From Archangium violaceum (GTDB lineage: Bacteria > Myxococcota > Myxococcia > Myxococcales > Myxococcaceae), in NCBI RefSeq assembly GCF_016859125.1, contig NZ_CP069338.1, forward strand, positions 3,838,501 through 3,902,500: DNA of 64,000 nucleotides. The letters are read 5' to 3'. How positions within the stretch are numbered: position 1 is the stretch's first letter; the number at the start of each line of letters is the position of its first letter. The notes beneath the pieces are model-generated. The model was not told the DNA's origin. It worked only from the letters and a program-made list of their open reading frames with translations, and did not search any database. Below are positions 24,994 to 33,271 of the stretch, piece by piece. The position numbers and the translations under genes are program-made.

Positions 24994-25027
24994 CAAAGCG
25001 CCCGCTGTTCGGGACCGGGAGAGAAAC

Positions 25028-26035
25028 ATGAGCGAGCAAGGCAAGGTGGCGTTGTTCGGAGCGTCGGGTGTCATCGGGCAGAGCGTGGTGCAGGCGCTGA
25101 GGGCCCAGGGGCGGGAGTTCCGGGTGGTGGGCCGCTCGATGTCGTCGCTGCGGAGGGAGTTCGGCTCGGACCCACGGGCGGAACTGGTGACGTGGAATCC
25201 GGAGGACCCGGCCTCGGTGCGCGCGGCGGCGCGGGGTGTCCACACCCTCATCTACCTGGTGGGACTGCCCTATACGGACTTCCGTATGCACCCGGTGCTG
25301 ACGCGCCGCACGCTGGAGGGTGCCATCGCGGAGGGCGTGAAGCGTCTGGTGCAGATTGGGACGCTGTACTCGTTCGGCCGCCCGCGCGCGGAGCGGGTGA
25401 CGGAGGAGCATCCGCGCGAGCCGCACACCTTCAAGGGGAAGATGCGCAAGCAGCAGGAGGACCTGGTGCTCGAGGCGGGGGCGTCGGGCGCCATCCAGAC
25501 CACCATCCTCCGGCTGCCGGACTTCTATGGGCCGAACGTGGAGCGCAGCTTCCTGCATGGCGCCTTCCGCGCGGCGCTCGACGGCAAGCACGCCCAGCTC
25601 ATCGGGCCCATCGACAGACCCCACGAGTTCGTCTTCGTGCCGGACGTGGGGCCGGTGGTGACGGCGCTCATGGACGAGCCTCGGGCCTATGGGCGGACCT
25701 GGAACCTCGGGGGCGCGGGCATCACCACGCAGCGGGAGCTCGCCGAGCGCATCTTCGCCGAGGTCGGCCGGCGTCCGAAGCTGATGGTGGCCAACCGCCC
25801 CATGCTTCGCGTGCTGGGCCTGTTCGACCCCGTCCTGCGCGAGCTGTTCGAGATGCACTACCTGCTCACGGAGCCGTTGATCGTGGATGACTCGGCGCTG
25901 CGAAGCCTGCTGGGTGAGGTGAAGAAGACGCCCTATGCGGAGGGCATCCGGCTCTCCCTGGCGGCGATGCGCGAGCAGGATGCGGCCGCGCGCCGGAGCC
26001 CCGCCCCGGTGTCTGCCTCGCACACTCCAGCCTGA
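25028..26035 (+). CDS. NAD(P)-dependent epimerase/dehydratase-like (extended SDR)
   Basis: 335 residues from the ATG at 25028, with GGGAGAG upstream. The Rossmann motif is VALFGASGVIGQSVVQAL (residues 7-24), followed by LVTWNPEDPASVRAAARGVH, VQIGTLYSFGRPRAER, ILRLPDFYGPNVERSFLHG and TWNLGGAGITTQRELAERI. The catalytic Tyr-x3-Lys of classical SDRs is not clear, since FKGKMRKQQE occupies its place, so it may be an atypical reductase. Control by the divergent TetR through the twin operator is likely. The substrate is unknown. Confidence 0.85.
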   Translation: MSEQGKVALFGASGVIGQSVVQALRAQGREFRVVGRSMSSLRREFGSDPRAELVTWNPEDPASVRAAARGVHTLIYLVGLPYTDFRMHPVLTRRTLEGAIAEGVKRLVQIGTLYSFGRPRAERVTEEHPREPHTFKGKMRKQQEDLVLEAGASGAIQTTILRLPDFYGPNVERSFLHGAFRAALDGKHAQLIGPIDRPHEFVFVPDVGPVVTALMDEPRAYGRTWNLGGAGITTQRELAERIFAEVGRRPKLMVANRPMLRVLGLFDPVLRELFEMHYLLTEPLIVDDSALRSLLGEVKKTPYAEGIRLSLAAMREQDAAARRSPAPVSASHTPA

Positions 26036-26111
26036 TGTCTGGCCAGGGTCACGTGCATGCCCGCGCCGCTCGGCCTATGCTCTCTCCTCCACCGGCACCT
26101 GGAGGAGTCCC

Positions 26112-26330
26112 ATGGCGGGGAGAGACCCCAACCGTCGCATCTACGGCACGCAGCCCCTGCGCCGCGTGGGCAGTGGTCAGGACCGTTTCGACAAGGAGGC
26201 CCTCGAGGGCCCCCTGGAGTCACCCACGTCCTCGGTGCGCGAGCAGCGCCAGTTGAACGCGCCGCTCAACCCCGAGCGCAAGAGCTTCGCCGCCAGCCTC
26301 GAGCGGCTCGCGACCCAGAAGAAGAAGTAG
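26112..26330 (+). CDS. hypothetical small basic protein
   Basis: 72 residues from the ATG at 26112, with GGAGGAG 6 bp upstream. The sequence (MAGRDPNRRIYGTQPLRRVG ... NPERKSFAASLERLATQKKK) is charged and probably disordered with one C-terminal helix. The excellent ribosome-binding site supports expression. No family is recognised. Confidence 0.6.
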   Translation: MAGRDPNRRIYGTQPLRRVGSGQDRFDKEALEGPLESPTSSVREQRQLNAPLNPERKSFAASLERLATQKKK

Positions 26331-26334
26331 CGCC

Positions 26335-26670
26335 TCAGTGCCCGTCCGGCCGCTTGTCGGGGTAGGCCGACCAGTAGCTCTCGGGGAGCGGATTCGTGCC
26401 GAGGTCGCTGCGCACGCCGTCGCCGTCGGGAATCGCTCCGACGCCGCCGTAGGCGACCTCCTCCTGGGCATGGTGGGCGCAGTCCTTGTGGAACGCGTCG
26501 CACTGTTTGCGGAACGCGTCGTCGCTCTCGTCGTCGGGACGCTGGTGGGCGCCCTGCTGCTCGCGAGTGGGCTGGCCCTCGGGTTCTTCCTTCTCGTGCC
26601 TCACATCCGTGGGGCGTCCGAACATGTCCTCGGCGGGCTGCGGTGGTGGACGTGGGTCCTGGTTCGCCAT
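26335..26670 (-). CDS. hypothetical hydrophilic protein
   Basis: 111 residues from the ATG at 26670, with GGAGG upstream. Rich in Asp, Glu, Pro and Gln (NQDPRPPPQPAEDMFGRPTD). A central stretch with two Cys and several His (FRKQCDAFHKDCAHHAQEE) could bind metal. It is convergent with the small gene at 26112. No family is recognised. Confidence 0.55.
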   Translation of the reverse strand: MANQDPRPPPQPAEDMFGRPTDVRHEKEEPEGQPTREQQGAHQRPDDESDDAFRKQCDAFHKDCAHHAQEEVAYGGVGAIPDGDGVRSDLGTNPLPESYWSAYPDKRPDGH

Positions 26671-26798
26671 GATGGAATACCTCCGAGAAATAACGGTCAT
26701 GGCGCGACCGCCTGGCGGCAACCGGGGTTCGCCGTCAGGCGGGAGGGCAGGCGGGGCGCGGAGCGGCTCCCTCCACCCCGCTTCCCTTCCCGCCTTTC

Positions 26799-27830
26799 TC
26801 AAGGAGGAGACGTCCGGGCGGTGGGGCCGAGCCGCGGGCCGGGCCAGAAGCGCGTCTTGAGGACCTTGTCGGCCGAGGCCAGTCGCTTGTGCTGCTTCAA
26901 GTCGTAGACGCGCGCGGACCCGGCGCTGGAGACGAGCAGCACATCGTCGCGCACGTAGAGCTGGAAGCAGGCGTCGGCGGGGAGCGCGAGGCGCTCGGGC
27001 TCGGCGAGCTTCGCGCCCTCGTACCAGCGCAGGGGCATGCAGGAGGTGGGCTCCTCGGCGTACGTCTTCCAGGAGAAGAGCGGGCCGCTCGCGGTGGGCG
27101 CGACGCCCCACTCGCCGTTGTCGCCGGAGCGCTTGGAGGGGACGGCATTGCCGAGCGCGGCCATGTCCATGCTGCCGCGCTCCACCTCTCGCGTCACGGG
27201 CAGGGCCTCGGGGCCCAGGAGCGTGGTGGTGGGGCCGAGCATCCGCGTGGCGTCGAGCACGTGACTGCCGGCGCCCTCGCCCTCGTAGGCCGTCTCCTTG
27301 GACTCGAGCAGCCGCCAGCCCTCGCCATCATGGAGGAAGGCGCGGGCCACGGCGGGTTGCGTGGGCTCCTGGGGCATGCCGGGGGACACGAGCGCGATGG
27401 GGTGGCCCTCGGCGTCGAAGCCCAGGTCCGTGGTGTCGCCGGGGCGGGGCAGCGCGAGCTCCACGCCCTGGCCGGAGGCGAAGTCCACCACCCACGCGCG
27501 CTCGGGCGCCTCGGAGTGGGGCGAGAGCAGGACGGCACCCTTGCTCCCATCATGGCTCCAGGCGAGCTCCGCCCGCTCGCACGCGCCGTCGAAGGTGAAG
27601 AGCTCCGCGCGGACTCCCTCGAGCCCCAGCCGTACCCACCGGCAGCGCTCGGGTGGCACGGGCTCGAGGAGGGAGAGGCTGAGGCCCGTGAAGCGGATGT
27701 AGCCCGGAGTGGAAGCCGCCGAGGACTCCGGCGCGGGCGCGGGAGTCGGCGGGGGCTCGGTGGGGTGGGATCTGCACGCGCTCAGGAGGAACGCGGCGCA
27801 AAGGAGGCTCGGCGGACCGAGTCGGCGCAT
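26799..27830 (-). CDS. lipoprotein, hypothetical
   Basis: 343 residues with a signal peptide and lipobox (PSLLCAAFLLSACRSHPTE) and a Pro/Ala/Ser-rich linker. Beyond the linker, short beta-rich segments occur (AELAWSHDGSKGAVLLSPH, DTTDLGFDAEGHPIALVSPG, LYVRDDVLLVSSAGSARVYD), which look like propeller-type strands similar to WD40/TolB-like folds. The gene is single; the MFS gene upstream on the same strand starts 71 bp away. Function is unknown. Confidence 0.7.
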   Translation of the reverse strand: MRRLGPPSLLCAAFLLSACRSHPTEPPPTPAPAPESSAASTPGYIRFTGLSLSLLEPVPPERCRWVRLGLEGVRAELFTFDGACERAELAWSHDGSKGAVLLSPHSEAPERAWVVDFASGQGVELALPRPGDTTDLGFDAEGHPIALVSPGMPQEPTQPAVARAFLHDGEGWRLLESKETAYEGEGAGSHVLDATRMLGPTTTLLGPEALPVTREVERGSMDMAALGNAVPSKRSGDNGEWGVAPTASGPLFSWKTYAEEPTSCMPLRWYEGAKLAEPERLALPADACFQLYVRDDVLLVSSAGSARVYDLKQHKRLASADKVLKTRFWPGPRLGPTARTSPP

Positions 27831-27899
27831 GGGTGCTCCGGGTTGGGAAGCAATCTGGAACCTTGGCAGACCGGAGCCGTGCGGGGAACCCCTTGACGC

Positions 27900-29201
27900 T
27901 CAGGGCGTCGCGGCGGGGGTGGGCGTAGCAGCGGCCGAAGTAGGCGCGGGTATGGGCGCGGGCTCCTCTTCCACGGGGGCGATACCGGCCTCCGGACGCA
28001 GGAAGGCGAGCAGCACGAGCGCGGGCGCGGCGAGCGCCACGGTGAAGCAGAAGTAGGCGGGCCAGCCGAAGCGCTCGATGAAGAAGCCCGCGCCCGAGGA
28101 CAGGAAGCGCCCGCCCAGGTTGGAGAGCGCGGAGAGCAGCGCGAACTGGGTGGCGCTGAATCGCTTGTTGCACAGCGCCATGGTGTAGGCGCCCATGGCG
28201 GTGGTGGCCATGCCGCCGCACAGGTTGTCCACGGAGATGGCCGTGGCGAGCACCCAGTAGTTCTTCCCCACCACCGCGAGCCCCAGGTACGTCAGGTTGG
28301 TGAGCGCCTGGAGCGCGCCGAAGACGTAGAGGCTGCGGCGCATGCCCAGCGACACCATCAACGCTCCACCGATGAGCCCTCCGGCGATGGAGGCGATGAG
28401 CGAGGGCACCTTGCTGATCCACCCGATCTCCGTGTTGGTGAAGCCCAGCTCGACGAAGAAGGGGCCGACGATGGGAGGACCGGCGAAGGCCTCGCCCAGC
28501 TTGTAGAGCACGAGGAAGACGAGGACGGCAACGGCGCCCTGGCGGCGGAAGTAGTCGACGAAGGGGTTGACCACGGCGTCGCGCAGGTTGCGCGGGGCGC
28601 GGCCCTCGGGCTCGGGGGCGAGCAGGGTGGCCACCATGCCCACGACCATGAGCGAGGCCATGATGAGGTACGTGCGCTTCCAGCCGAAGGAGTCCGAGAA
28701 GGTGAGGGCCAGGGGGCTCGCGGCGAGGATGCCCAGGCGGTAGCCGGTGACGAAGGTGGCGACGCCGAAGCCGCGCTCGCTGGCGGAGAGGATGTCCGTG
28801 CGCCAGGCGTCGGAGACGACGTCCTGACTGGCGGCGAGGAAGGCCACGAGCGTGGCGATGCCGGCCATGGTGAGCGGGGACTGTTTGGGGTCCACGAAGG
28901 CCATGGCGGCGATGGCGGCCATGAGGCCCAGCTGCGACACGAGCAGCCACCCGCGGCGTCGGCCCAGGAAGGGCAGGGCGAAGCGGTCCATCAGCGGCGC
29001 CCAGATGAACTTGAGCGAGTAGGGCAGGCCGACCAGACCGAAGGCGGTGATGGTCTTGATGTTGAGCCCCTCGTTTTTCATCCAGATGGTGAGCGTCCCG
29101 CCCACGAGGAGCAGGGGCAGACCCGAAGAGAATCCGAGCGTGATGAGCAGCCAGACGCGAGGACTTTTGAGGACCTGGAGGAGCGAGGGCTTGGAAGACA
29201 T
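27900..29201 (-). CDS. AmpG-like MFS permease
   Basis: 433 residues from the ATG at 29201 (MSSKPSLLQVLKSPRVW); GTG 29213 is an in-frame alternative. About 12-14 hydrophobic helices are visible, starting with LLITLGFSSGLPLLLVGGTL. The early motif LVGLPYSLKFIWAPLMDRF matches the AmpG muropeptide/PAT-type permeases, as do ASQDVVSDAWRTDILSASER and LFSDSFGWKRTYLIMA-like segments. AmpG imports anhydromuropeptides for cell-wall recycling. The tail is Pro/Ala-rich (EEEPAPIPAPTSAAA). No ampD or ampC gene is adjacent, so substrate identity is by family only. Confidence 0.85.
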   Translation of the reverse strand: MSSKPSLLQVLKSPRVWLLITLGFSSGLPLLLVGGTLTIWMKNEGLNIKTITAFGLVGLPYSLKFIWAPLMDRFALPFLGRRRGWLLVSQLGLMAAIAAMAFVDPKQSPLTMAGIATLVAFLAASQDVVSDAWRTDILSASERGFGVATFVTGYRLGILAASPLALTFSDSFGWKRTYLIMASLMVVGMVATLLAPEPEGRAPRNLRDAVVNPFVDYFRRQGAVAVLVFLVLYKLGEAFAGPPIVGPFFVELGFTNTEIGWISKVPSLIASIAGGLIGGALMVSLGMRRSLYVFGALQALTNLTYLGLAVVGKNYWVLATAISVDNLCGGMATTAMGAYTMALCNKRFSATQFALLSALSNLGGRFLSSGAGFFIERFGWPAYFCFTVALAAPALVLLAFLRPEAGIAPVEEEPAPIPAPTSAAATPTPAATP

Positions 29202-29381
29202 GGGCTGGGGCACAGAATACAGGTCCGCTCGGGGAATCCATCTGGTACGTCGAGGGCACGAGCCGCGCAGTGTCCGCCCGGCTGCTGTGCGAGCCCGCGG
29301 GTGTCCGCTATCTCGCTAGGGACATGACGGGGTCCTGGCCTATCTTGCGCCGCCGTTTACCCCCCCACCCCGAGGTACACC

Positions 29382-29996
29382 ATGAAGCTCTACGAGCACC
29401 CGTTCTCCTCTGCCGCGTTCAAGGTCCGCGCGCTCATCCACGAGCTCGGCCTGCCCGTCACCCTCATCACCGTCGACATGATGAAGGGCGAACACAAGTC
29501 TCCCGAGTTCCTCGCCAAGAACCCCAACGGCAAGGTGCCCACGCTCGAGGACGACGGCTTCTTTCTCTGGGAGTCCAACGCCATCCTCTGTTACCTGGCC
29601 GCGAAGAAGCCCGAGAGCGGACTGCTGCCCGTGGACCCCAAGGGCATGGCTCAGGTCCAGCAGTGGCTGCAGTGGCACGCCACCACCTTCGCTTCCTCCA
29701 CCGGTGAGGTGATGTTCGAGACGATCTACACGAAGATGATGGGCCGCACGAAGGACGAGGCGAAGTATGCCGCCGGCCTGGAGAAGGTCCGCCGGGAGCT
29801 CGGCGTGCTGGAGAAGGCGCTCGCCGGCCAGGAGTACCTCTGCGGCAGGCTCACCCTCGCCGACTTCTCCCTCGTCTCCTGCCTGCATATGCGCGCCCCC
29901 ATGGGCGTGGACCTCGAGGCCTTCCCCCACGTGAAGGCCTGGGTCGCTCGCATGGAGTCGCGCGAGAGCGTCCGCAAGTCCCTGCCCCCGATGTAG
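29382..29996 (+). CDS. glutathione S-transferase
   Basis: 204 residues from the ATG at 29382. The N-terminal thioredoxin-like domain has MKLYEHPFSSAAFKVRALIH with the Ser likely contacting glutathione, NPNGKVPTLEDDG with the cis-proline, and LWESNAILCYLA with the Glu-Ser binding motif. The C-terminal helical domain has YLCGRLTLADFSLVSCLHMR, matching the folding motif of the family. Length is typical. It is a stand-alone gene followed by a strong hairpin. Confidence 0.92.
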   Translation: MKLYEHPFSSAAFKVRALIHELGLPVTLITVDMMKGEHKSPEFLAKNPNGKVPTLEDDGFFLWESNAILCYLAAKKPESGLLPVDPKGMAQVQQWLQWHATTFASSTGEVMFETIYTKMMGRTKDEAKYAAGLEKVRRELGVLEKALAGQEYLCGRLTLADFSLVSCLHMRAPMGVDLEAFPHVKAWVARMESRESVRKSLPPM

Positions 29997-30008
29997 TCAC
30001 CAGGGGCC

Positions 30009-30031
30009 GGGGGGGCGGTCGACCCCCCCTT
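30009..30031. terminator. bidirectional terminator between convergent genes
   Basis: GGGGGGG (30009-30015) and CCCCCCC (30023-30029) form a 7-bp all-GC stem with a CGGTCGA loop. It lies between the GST stop and the end of the convergent gene at 30048. T or A tracts are minimal. Confidence 0.45.
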
Positions 30032-30043
30032 GGAGCCGGGCCG

Positions 30044-30735
30044 CGCTCTAGTCGCGGCGACGGTTGTCGCGACGGTCCTCACGCTTCTCGTGACGGTCCT
30101 CGCTCAGCTCCTGCTTCGTCTGCTGTGCCTCGTCCCGAGCGACCTGCACGAGCTGCGCGATGAGGTTGCGCTGGCGCTGCAGGTCCCTCGCGTTGCGGCT
30201 GCCCATGACCCGGTTCAGCTCCCGGGCGATGGCCGCCCGCGTCCTCAGGGTGGCCGCCTCGACGGCCGCGTCCCGCTGGTCGTCACGCCGGTCGCGGCGG
30301 TCGTCCATCCCCGGACGGCCCCAGCCTCCCCGGTTCTCCTCCTGGCTGCTGCGCCGCACCTCGCGCTGGTCGTCCCTCATCTCGCTCCGGCTCTCGGCGA
30401 ACTCCTGGCGCAGCAGGTCGCGCAGCTTCGCCTCCACGCCAGACATCTCACGCTCGTCCTGCCGCGACCACGCCCGGTCGAAGCGCGCCAGCGTGTCCTC
30501 CAGCTCGGCCACATCGCGCCTGTCGTCCTTGAGCTCGCGCTTGTCCTGACGGACTTCCTGGCGGTTCTGCGCCTGCTCGTGGGGCCGGCCCCACTGGGCA
30601 CTGGCCGCGCCGGCGGAGAGAAGGACGGTGGCGATGAAGGCGGAAGAGAAGCGGTTCATGGTGTTCATCCTCTGGGGTCTCGGATGCCGGTTGTCGCCAA
30701 CACCGGTTCTGACGGGAGGCGTCGGGCTTTATTCG
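30044..30735. repeat. approximately 0.7-kb direct duplication, copy 1
   Basis: This copy holds the gene at 30048 and about 70 bp upstream of it. It matches 32474-33165 at high identity, from GCGCTCTAG at the gene end through TTGTCGCCAACACCGGTT and TTTATTCGAGCCC upstream. The two copies are 2.4 kb apart in the same orientation. Confidence 0.75.
30048..30668 (-). CDS. secreted charged helical protein, copy 1
   Basis: 206 residues with a signal peptide (NRFSSAFIATVLLSAGAASAQ). The mature part is almost entirely Arg, Asp, Glu and Gln (RQDKRELKDDRRDVAELEDT), predicted to be long helices that could form coiled coils, with a Gly-rich break (ENRGGWGRPGMDDRRDRRDD). It is nearly identical to the protein at 32480. 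Its biological role is unknown. The gene lies just downstream of the Met/Gly-repeat lipoprotein at 30746 on the same strand, 77 bp away. Confidence 0.75.
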   Translation of the reverse strand: MNTMNRFSSAFIATVLLSAGAASAQWGRPHEQAQNRQEVRQDKRELKDDRRDVAELEDTLARFDRAWSRQDEREMSGVEAKLRDLLRQEFAESRSEMRDDQREVRRSSQEENRGGWGRPGMDDRRDRRDDQRDAAVEAATLRTRAAIARELNRVMGSRNARDLQRQRNLIAQLVQVARDEAQQTKQELSEDRHEKREDRRDNRRRD

Positions 30736-30745
30736 AGCCCGGAGC

Positions 30746-31378
30746 TCAGGGACTGTAGCCGCCCATCTGCTGGCGCATGGCCTCGTTCTGCTCGAGCAGC
30801 TTCTCGCGCTCCTGCGAGATGAGTTCCCGGGCCCGAGGCTTCTGCGCTTCGGTCAGTTGCGTCTCCGCCTCGTTGTAGGCGCGGGTGTCGTTGTCCTGCA
30901 TCTCGCGCAGGGCGGACCGCACCTGCGCCATCCGCTCCTTCCTCTCCTCCTGGCTCAGGCCGCCCCCACCATCCGGGCCGCGCATCCCCCGGCCCATGCC
31001 TCCTCCCATTCCGCCGCCCATTCCCCGGCCCATTCCGCCGCCCATGCCTCCGCCCATGCCTCCGCCCATGCCTCCGCCCCTGTGTCCTCCACCCGGGTTC
31101 CTTCCGCCCTCGCCGCGCCGCGGGAGGGACTCCTCCACCTTCTTCTTCAGGGGGGCGTTCTCCTCCTGGAGCTGCTGCTCCCGCTTCTCCAACCAGGCGA
31201 CCTGCTCGGAGCTCAGGGTCAGCTCATCGCGGTGCTCGAGCAGCACGGCCAGCGAGGACTTCATGGGGAGGGGCTTCCGAGCGGCATCCCCGGACGCGCG
31301 CTCGGAGGAGGAGGACGAAGCGCAGGCGGAAAGCGACAGAGCCAGACACATCCACAGCGGCGACATCTTCCGGTGCAT
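30746..31378 (-). CDS. LTxxQ/Spy-like lipoprotein with Gly-Met repeats
   Basis: 210 residues from the ATG at 31378, with a signal peptide and lipobox (PLWMCLALSLSACASSSSSE). Residues of about 35-75 (LLEHRDELTLSSEQVAWLEK) resemble the LTxxQ motif of Spy/CpxP-type periplasmic chaperones. A repeat of GGGM units follows (about residues 95-135), then another charged helix with SQEERKERMAQVRSALREMQ. The central Met-Gly repeat could bind copper or simply be a flexible linker. It is likely co-transcribed with the gene at 30048. Confidence 0.75.
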   Translation of the reverse strand: MHRKMSPLWMCLALSLSACASSSSSERASGDAARKPLPMKSSLAVLLEHRDELTLSSEQVAWLEKREQQLQEENAPLKKKVEESLPRRGEGGRNPGGGHRGGGMGGGMGGGMGGGMGRGMGGGMGGGMGRGMRGPDGGGGLSQEERKERMAQVRSALREMQDNDTRAYNEAETQLTEAQKPRARELISQEREKLLEQNEAMRQQMGGYSP

Positions 31379-31522
31379 TCGGGTGCTCCAAAGCGAGAGA
31401 CTGCTCCGCGAGCCCGTTGCATCCCGAGAGGTGGACTCGCGATCGTACCCGCCACGGTGCGCACCACCCATGTCAGCCAGATGAACGGATGGTTACGAAA
31501 GATTTCCCGGTGCAAGTGCGGC

Positions 31523-31552
31523 GGAGCCGCCCTTTAACCTTCGGGCGGCTCC
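31523..31552. promoter_or_regulatory. perfect 10-bp hairpin upstream of the tryptophan-rich secreted protein
   Basis: GGAGCCGCCC (31523-31532) and GGGCGGCTCC (31543-31552) with loop TTTAACCTTC. It lies 102 bp before the start codon at 31655. No T-tract follows, so it may act as an mRNA leader structure rather than a terminator. Confidence 0.35.
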
Positions 31553-31654
31553 GGGGTATTCAGGACCGGTTCCTCGCGCTCGGACCGAAGCCATATGGAG
31601 AAGTGGCATGAGTCGTGTCAGTGGCTGCTTCGGCGGCAGATACGGAGACGCATC

Positions 31655-32473
31655 ATGAGTCCTCGATGGTTGGTCTGTCTTGTTCTGGGTCTGGCGAACC
31701 CGGCCGTTCATGCGCAGACGGCCCCGGTCGCCACGTCGGATTCCGAGTCCGCCGGAGACGTGGATGCGGATGGGGAGCTCGTGCCCACGGCCCCCTCCGC
31801 TCCTCCACCGCTTCCCAAGGAGACGCCGACGGCGCGTCCCTTCACCGATGCGGTGTGGACCTCGGGCCATTGGTACTGGGATGACGGTCAGTGGCGCTTC
31901 AAGCCGGGAGCGTGGATCGCGAAGATGCCGGGCTACCAGTTCGTCAACGGCTACTGGCGGCAGGACGGTGATGTCTGGCGTTGGGTCTCGGGCGGATGGG
32001 CGCGTTCCGGCTCGATGGAGGTGGAAGTCCCCGTCGAGCTGACGAGTGAGGAGCTCACGACGACCCAGGCCCCTCCCCAGCTCAAGGTGGAGACCCCGCC
32101 GCCCGCGCCCGCTCCAAACCTCACGTGGGCACCCGGATACTGGTACTGGTCCGGCACGCAGTGGACCTGGATTGGAGGGAGCTGGGTTGCGCCGCCCCGG
32201 CCAGGTCTCGTCTTCGTCTCTCCGAGATGGGTGAAGCGAGGGTCCTCGTGGGTCTTCGTCGTCGGCGGATGGGCCGTGCGTGGCTCGGTCCGGGTCGTCG
32301 TCCCGGAGTACCGGCACGCGAGCGTCGTCGTGAGGTGGGGACATCCCCACTACTTCTTCCACACGTGGCGGCGCTACCCGGTGGTGCATCACCACCATCA
32401 TAGGGGCTGGTCAGCGCCCGTTCGCCATCATGACCCTCGAGCGCACCGTCGGGATGGCCGGCATCACCGGTAG
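31655..32473 (+). CDS. secreted YXWXXGXW/WVPG-repeat protein with His-rich tail
   Basis: 272 residues from the ATG at 31655, with a signal peptide (PRWLVCLVLGLANPAVHAQ). The mature part has tandem aromatic repeats: VWTSGHWYWDDGQWRFKPGA, YQFVNGYWRQDGDVWRWVSG, LTWAPGYWYWSGTQWTWIGG and LVFVSPRWVKRGSSWVFVVG. These are the YXWXXGXW-type repeats found in outer-membrane or extracellular proteins of proteobacteria. The C-terminus carries runs of His and Arg (VVHHHHHRGW) that could bind metal. It is flanked by the duplicated charged protein genes. Confidence 0.75.
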   Translation: MSPRWLVCLVLGLANPAVHAQTAPVATSDSESAGDVDADGELVPTAPSAPPPLPKETPTARPFTDAVWTSGHWYWDDGQWRFKPGAWIAKMPGYQFVNGYWRQDGDVWRWVSGGWARSGSMEVEVPVELTSEELTTTQAPPQLKVETPPPAPAPNLTWAPGYWYWSGTQWTWIGGSWVAPPRPGLVFVSPRWVKRGSSWVFVVGGWAVRGSVRVVVPEYRHASVVVRWGHPHYFFHTWRRYPVVHHHHHRGWSAPVRHHDPRAHRRDGRHHR

Positions 32474-33165
32474 CGCGCTCTAGTAGCGGCGACGGTGGTC
32501 GCGACGGTCCTCGCGCTGCTCGCGACGGTCCTCGCGCAGCTCCTGCTTCGTCTGCCGCACCTCGTCCTGGGCGATGTGGATGAGCTGCACGATGAGGTTG
32601 CGCTGGCGCTGCAGGGCCCACTGGCTGCGGCTGCCCATGACCTGGTGCAGCTCCCGGGCGATGGCCGCCCGCGTCCTCAGGGTGGCCGCCTCGACGGCCG
32701 CGTCCCGCTGGTCGTCACGCCGGTCGCGGCGGTCGTCCATCCCCGGACGGCCCCAGCCTCCCCGGTTCTCCTCGTGACCGCTGCGCCGCACCTCGCGCCG
32801 GTCGTCCCTCATCTCGCTCCGGCTCTCGGCGAACTCCTGGCGCAGCAGGTCGCGCAGCTTCGCTTCCACGCCGGACATCTCACGCTCGTCCTGCCGCGAC
32901 CACGCCCGGTCGAAGCGCGCCAGCGTGTTCTCCAACTCGGCCACATCGCGCCTGTCGTCCTTGAGCTCGCGCTTGTCCTGACGGACTTCCTGGCGGTTCT
33001 GCGCCTGCTCGTGGGGCCGGCCCCACTGGGCGTTGGCCGCGCCGGCGGAGAGGAGGACGGTGGTGATGAGGGCGGAAGAGAGGCGGTTCATGGTGTTCAT
33101 CCTCTGGGGTATCGGAGGTCGGTTGTCGCCAACACCGGTTCCGACGGGGGGAGGCGGGATTTATT
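32474..33165. repeat. approximately 0.7-kb direct duplication, copy 2
   Basis: It matches 30044-30735 and contains the gene at 32480 with its upstream sequence. Only scattered base differences are seen by eye, so the duplication is recent or is maintained by gene conversion. Confidence 0.75.
32480..33100 (-). CDS. secreted charged helical protein, copy 2
   Basis: 206 residues, the same length as and nearly identical to the protein at 30048, with a signal peptide (NRLSSALITTVLLSAGAANAQ) and the same highly charged helices. The few changes cluster in the signal peptide and near QVMGSRSQWALQRQRNLIVQ. The duplicated unit includes about 65 bp upstream, so both copies likely have the same promoter. 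Its 3' end lies 7 bp from the convergent tryptophan-rich protein gene. Confidence 0.75.
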   Translation of the reverse strand: MNTMNRLSSALITTVLLSAGAANAQWGRPHEQAQNRQEVRQDKRELKDDRRDVAELENTLARFDRAWSRQDEREMSGVEAKLRDLLRQEFAESRSEMRDDRREVRRSGHEENRGGWGRPGMDDRRDRRDDQRDAAVEAATLRTRAAIARELHQVMGSRSQWALQRQRNLIVQLIHIAQDEVRQTKQELREDRREQREDRRDHRRRY

Positions 33166-33271
33166 CGAGCCCCGACCTACACCAGCGGGAGCGATCCGGT
33201 GTTCACCTCGGGTATGCTTCCATTCCACCGGGCTGCGTGCGGGGGGGCCGGTCGACTAGGGTGGTCATCTC

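Noticed and set aside
32374..32473. Possible His-tag-like engineered sequence (run of five His codons)
   Set aside because: The His run is part of a natural Arg/His-rich tail of a YXWXXGXW-repeat secreted protein; no vector sequence is nearby.
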